From Adiantum capillus-veneris (taxonomy: Eukaryota; Streptophyta; Polypodiopsida; Polypodiales; Pteridaceae), in NCBI GenBank assembly GCA_014529385.2, contig CM043952.1, positions 151,927,057 to 151,991,056 on the forward strand: a DNA stretch of 64,000 bases. The letters are read 5' to 3'. The position numbers and the translations under genes were made by a program. Under the pieces are notes generated by a model. That model was not told the origin of the DNA. It saw nothing but the letters and a program-made list of their open reading frames with translations, and made no database searches. Positions 61,360 to 64,000 of the stretch are shown here, one piece after another. How positions within the stretch are numbered: position 1 is the stretch's first letter; every line of letters starts with the position of its first letter.

Positions 61360-64000
61360 TCAGAATTTTATCGAACTTTTGATTCAGCTCCTATTTTGCT
61401 TGCAATATGCACATTTTAACTCCAAATCAAATTTTGAAAACACCAATATGCTATGAAGAGATGTGCTAACCCTGATATCAATATGGGAAATCTCCGTGAC
61501 ATAGGGTCATGGATCGTGATCCATGTACCCCAGTATCAAAATTACTTGAAACTTGGTACACAGGGCTCTCACAAACTCTTGATAGGTCATTAAGTGAATT
61601 TTAGATGGTTTGATTCCCATCAGGTCTCCTAAAGTCACTTTGTCAATCTGTTTTGTGGTTTTTGGTCTTGATTGTCTACGGTCTTGATTGTCTCTAATCT
61701 TGTTTGAGCCTCTTTTTAATGTTTTTTGCTATCCTTGTTTTTGGATAAAATGTTGGTGTTGGTCTCCGCTACACTTCTATAAAGCCACAATCCCAAAAAC
61801 TAGGAGGGGGTCATGGATCACGATCCATGCTCCACCATGTCTAAACCCCAGATTTGGTCAGATTGTTACTTGAAGTCTATGGAGTCTACCCATCCACTTA
61901 TTTTTGGATTTGAAACCCTTTCACCTTGCCAACAAAAGCAAATTTTTGTGGTTGCTTGTGGTTTTTGACTTATAGCTTGTGTTTTGGTGTTTTGGTCAAC
62001 TTTTTGTTGTTTTTTTTAATGATGCCTTCACAAAACTTGTTCCAAATAGTATCATCTTCTTACTGCCCAAATCTCAACCTCAGATGCTTCAAGGGGTCAT
62101 GGATCGGGATCCATGTTCCTCCTCATTTGGTCATGGAATTTAGTCAGCTATATGTCTAGACCATGCAGAAGTCATATTTTCATTTATTTTTGAGTTTGGA
62201 CATCAAAAAGTCAAAAAGCCCTAATATTGTCTATTTCCAACGTTTTTTTGTGCACACTAGACGCAATGGTATCAATTCTTGCTCAACAAGTTACAGGGGG
62301 ACATGGATCACGATCCATGTTCCTGCATCAAACTACATGGAACTTTCCAGATTCATTCTATGTGGTTTGATTATACCCTTTTTGCACTTATTTTTGAATT
62401 TAGATCAGCTTTGGAGTTTTGACCATCAAATTTTATGGTCATTTTGTCCAAAATATGGATTTTACCCTTTTTTTCTCTGGTCTTTCAGCCCAAATTTGAT
62501 AGTGGTAGTTTCTACTTACCCTACTCCTAAGTATTAAAATGAAACATGAAACAAAAACAAAAACAACGGTATAAAATAGAATCAAAATGGAAAACAGTAC
62601 AACACTCTGAAAGAATCAAGAAAATTGAAGAACGAAATGCTTTTGGCTATCTCACTCACAACCCTCTTTACCTCTTGAGAATAGATCTAGCAAGTTCTCG
62701 ACCTCTAGACTCTACCCCATCTCTAGTTGCCTGATTGCTAAAGTGTAAATGAAGTGGAAATCAAAATAAAAATTTTTGAGTAAAAAGTTACGACTAGGTC
62801 ACTCACCACCTAAGGATCGTTGTCCCTAGTAGTGGTGCCAACTCTAGCGGGTTGCCATGACGAACATCTATAGCATAGCTTTCTGCCACTAACATAATGT
62901 CAATACTTAGGAAAGTGACTCGGATGGGGCACACAGACTCTTTGAGGGTGTCAACCTCAAGAATTGAACCTTTGAAAAATCAATCTCTCTAGATCATGCA
63001 AATCTACCAATCTCCAATCTGGCAACTTGCCTATGTCCTACGTAATCACACTCAATCATCAACCCATTTCGCACTCAAACAAAGTCCAAATGCTACAAAA
63101 CTTTGGGAGGAGATCTAAGACACTTAGGGGCACTAACCTACTAAGTTTGGTCTCACTCCTTAGAGGTATCAAAATCATGATCCATCATGATCAAGGTCCT
63201 GGAAACTGCAATAAAACATACCAAAAAGGTCGCCCTAGGGTCTAGGAACACTACTCTATGGTCAAAATGTCAAAAAATAGTCATTAACACACTCAAAATA
63301 GTAGGTTTAGCCTACTAACGCATAGTCACAAATAACCACAAGATCGATAATGAATATAGTTGAATGAAAGACCAATGGACAAGGAACACAATGCAAGTTT
63401 TGGAATTGAAATGTGATTACTAGAGCTTAAGATATAAAGATTACAAGCATGAGAGTATCCACTGTCAGTCGTATGCTTCAAACTCTTCAAACTCGATAAA
63501 TATAAGGGTGTCCTCTTCCCACTTTACAAAATAGACTTTATACTGAGGGCTCTCTTGGCTAGTGTGACTGACTTTACAAGACTCATACTCCATTACAGAC
63601 TTTACAGCTCAGTCTTTCAGAGATTTCCGTCTATAATAAAAGATTATCAAACAATTACAAGGCTTTTTTGGAAAAATAATGAAGATACATCAAAATTTTG
63701 GGGATCATGGAAGAAGGGGTCAACTTGAAGGGTGCCCATCTGGCTTGACTGCCAATAGGGCCAATAATAATAAATTTAAGTTAATTTTTTGCTTAATAAT
63801 AATAAATAAATAAATAAATAGATATCACAAAGAAGGTCAAAATTAAAATCTAAAAGCAAAAACCAAATTTACAAAGCAAGAAATTTAAGCATATCCAATA
63901 TGAAAAAAATTGGAGGATGTCAAAACTTGGGTTTATCCTGATTTGGCACAAACAACCAAGATGTCAATATGCAATTGTCGATTGTCATTGAATGAAAGTG
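61360..64000. other. Non-coding stretch with recurring near-palindrome
   Basis: No gene recognised. Holds four copies of CATGGATC-NN-GATCCATG (61508, 61812, 62098, 62302), short open readings without domains, TTGGCACCACTACTAGGG on the minus strand at about 62816-62835 (a weak PBS candidate), and an (AATA)n run at about 63790-63820. Confidence 0.6.
61508..62319. repeat. Four dispersed copies of an 18-bp near-palindrome
   Basis: CATGGATC and GATCCATG arms with a two-base centre at 61508-61525, 61812-61829, 62098-62115 and 62302-62319, mostly preceded by a GGGG tract, at spacings of 304, 286 and 204 bp. A fifth variant is at 23280-23297. Confidence 0.9.

Noticed and set aside
46858-61364. Target-site duplication for Copia-3
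   Set aside because: TAGCT at left and TCAGA at right do not match.

Overview
The window is repeat-dominated nuclear DNA of a land plant. Plant origin is supported by a cytosolic-type fructose-bisphosphate aldolase copy, an oleosin with its proline knot, an eS26 ribosomal protein copy, and plant-style Ty1/copia and Ty3/gypsy elements. A seed-free plant such as a fern is a reasonable guess: the oleosin is short, (GA)n/(TC)n/(CA)n arrays are unusually abundant, and there is a Penelope-like element with no visible endonuclease. The species cannot be fixed from the sequence. I see no clearly intact host gene, and no tRNA, rRNA or CRISPR array.

Layout. 1-4.4 kb: three gene-derived copies. A frameshifted aldolase copy (minus) lies head to head with an oleosin (plus), and an eS26 pseudogene (plus) follows. 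All three are preceded by the same ~20-25 nt leader running into a (GA)n tract. The oleosin is split by a solo LTR with a perfect 5-bp target-site duplication. 5.3-10.8 kb: a Penelope-like element (RT with no visible GIY-YIG domain) bounded by ~300-bp direct repeats, then what may be the 5' part of a second unit with a TATA box and a candidate intron-containing ORF. 10.8-22.5 kb: a decayed copia (Copia-1, with its 3' LTR) abuts a second copia (Copia-2), whose integrase is interrupted by a ~4.5-kb candidate DNA transposon. 22.5-25.2 kb: no gene recognised. 25.2-33 kb: a degraded minus-strand gypsy whose gag is split by ~2.1 kb of foreign DNA containing a ~1-kb foldback. 34.4-41.8 kb: a plus-strand gypsy with a full 5' LTR, decayed gag-pol and a truncated 3' LTR; its LTR family is the one that hit the oleosin. 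41.8-46.9 kb: an unrecognised minus-strand coding fragment, AT-rich DNA, and a primer-binding-site/LTR-end-like boundary. 46.9-61.4 kb: a nested pair. A minus-strand copia (Copia-3, both LTRs, initiator-Met-type PBS) is split by a younger plus-strand gypsy with dual RNase H (49.0-58.4 kb, both LTRs). 61.4-64 kb: non-coding DNA with a recurring near-palindrome.

As a whole this is a layered record of insertions. In the clearest case LTR divergence agrees with the nesting order: the inner gypsy LTRs look about 2% diverged by eye, the outer copia LTRs roughly 9%. Nearly every pol gene carries stops or frameshifts, so none of these elements looks autonomous as written.
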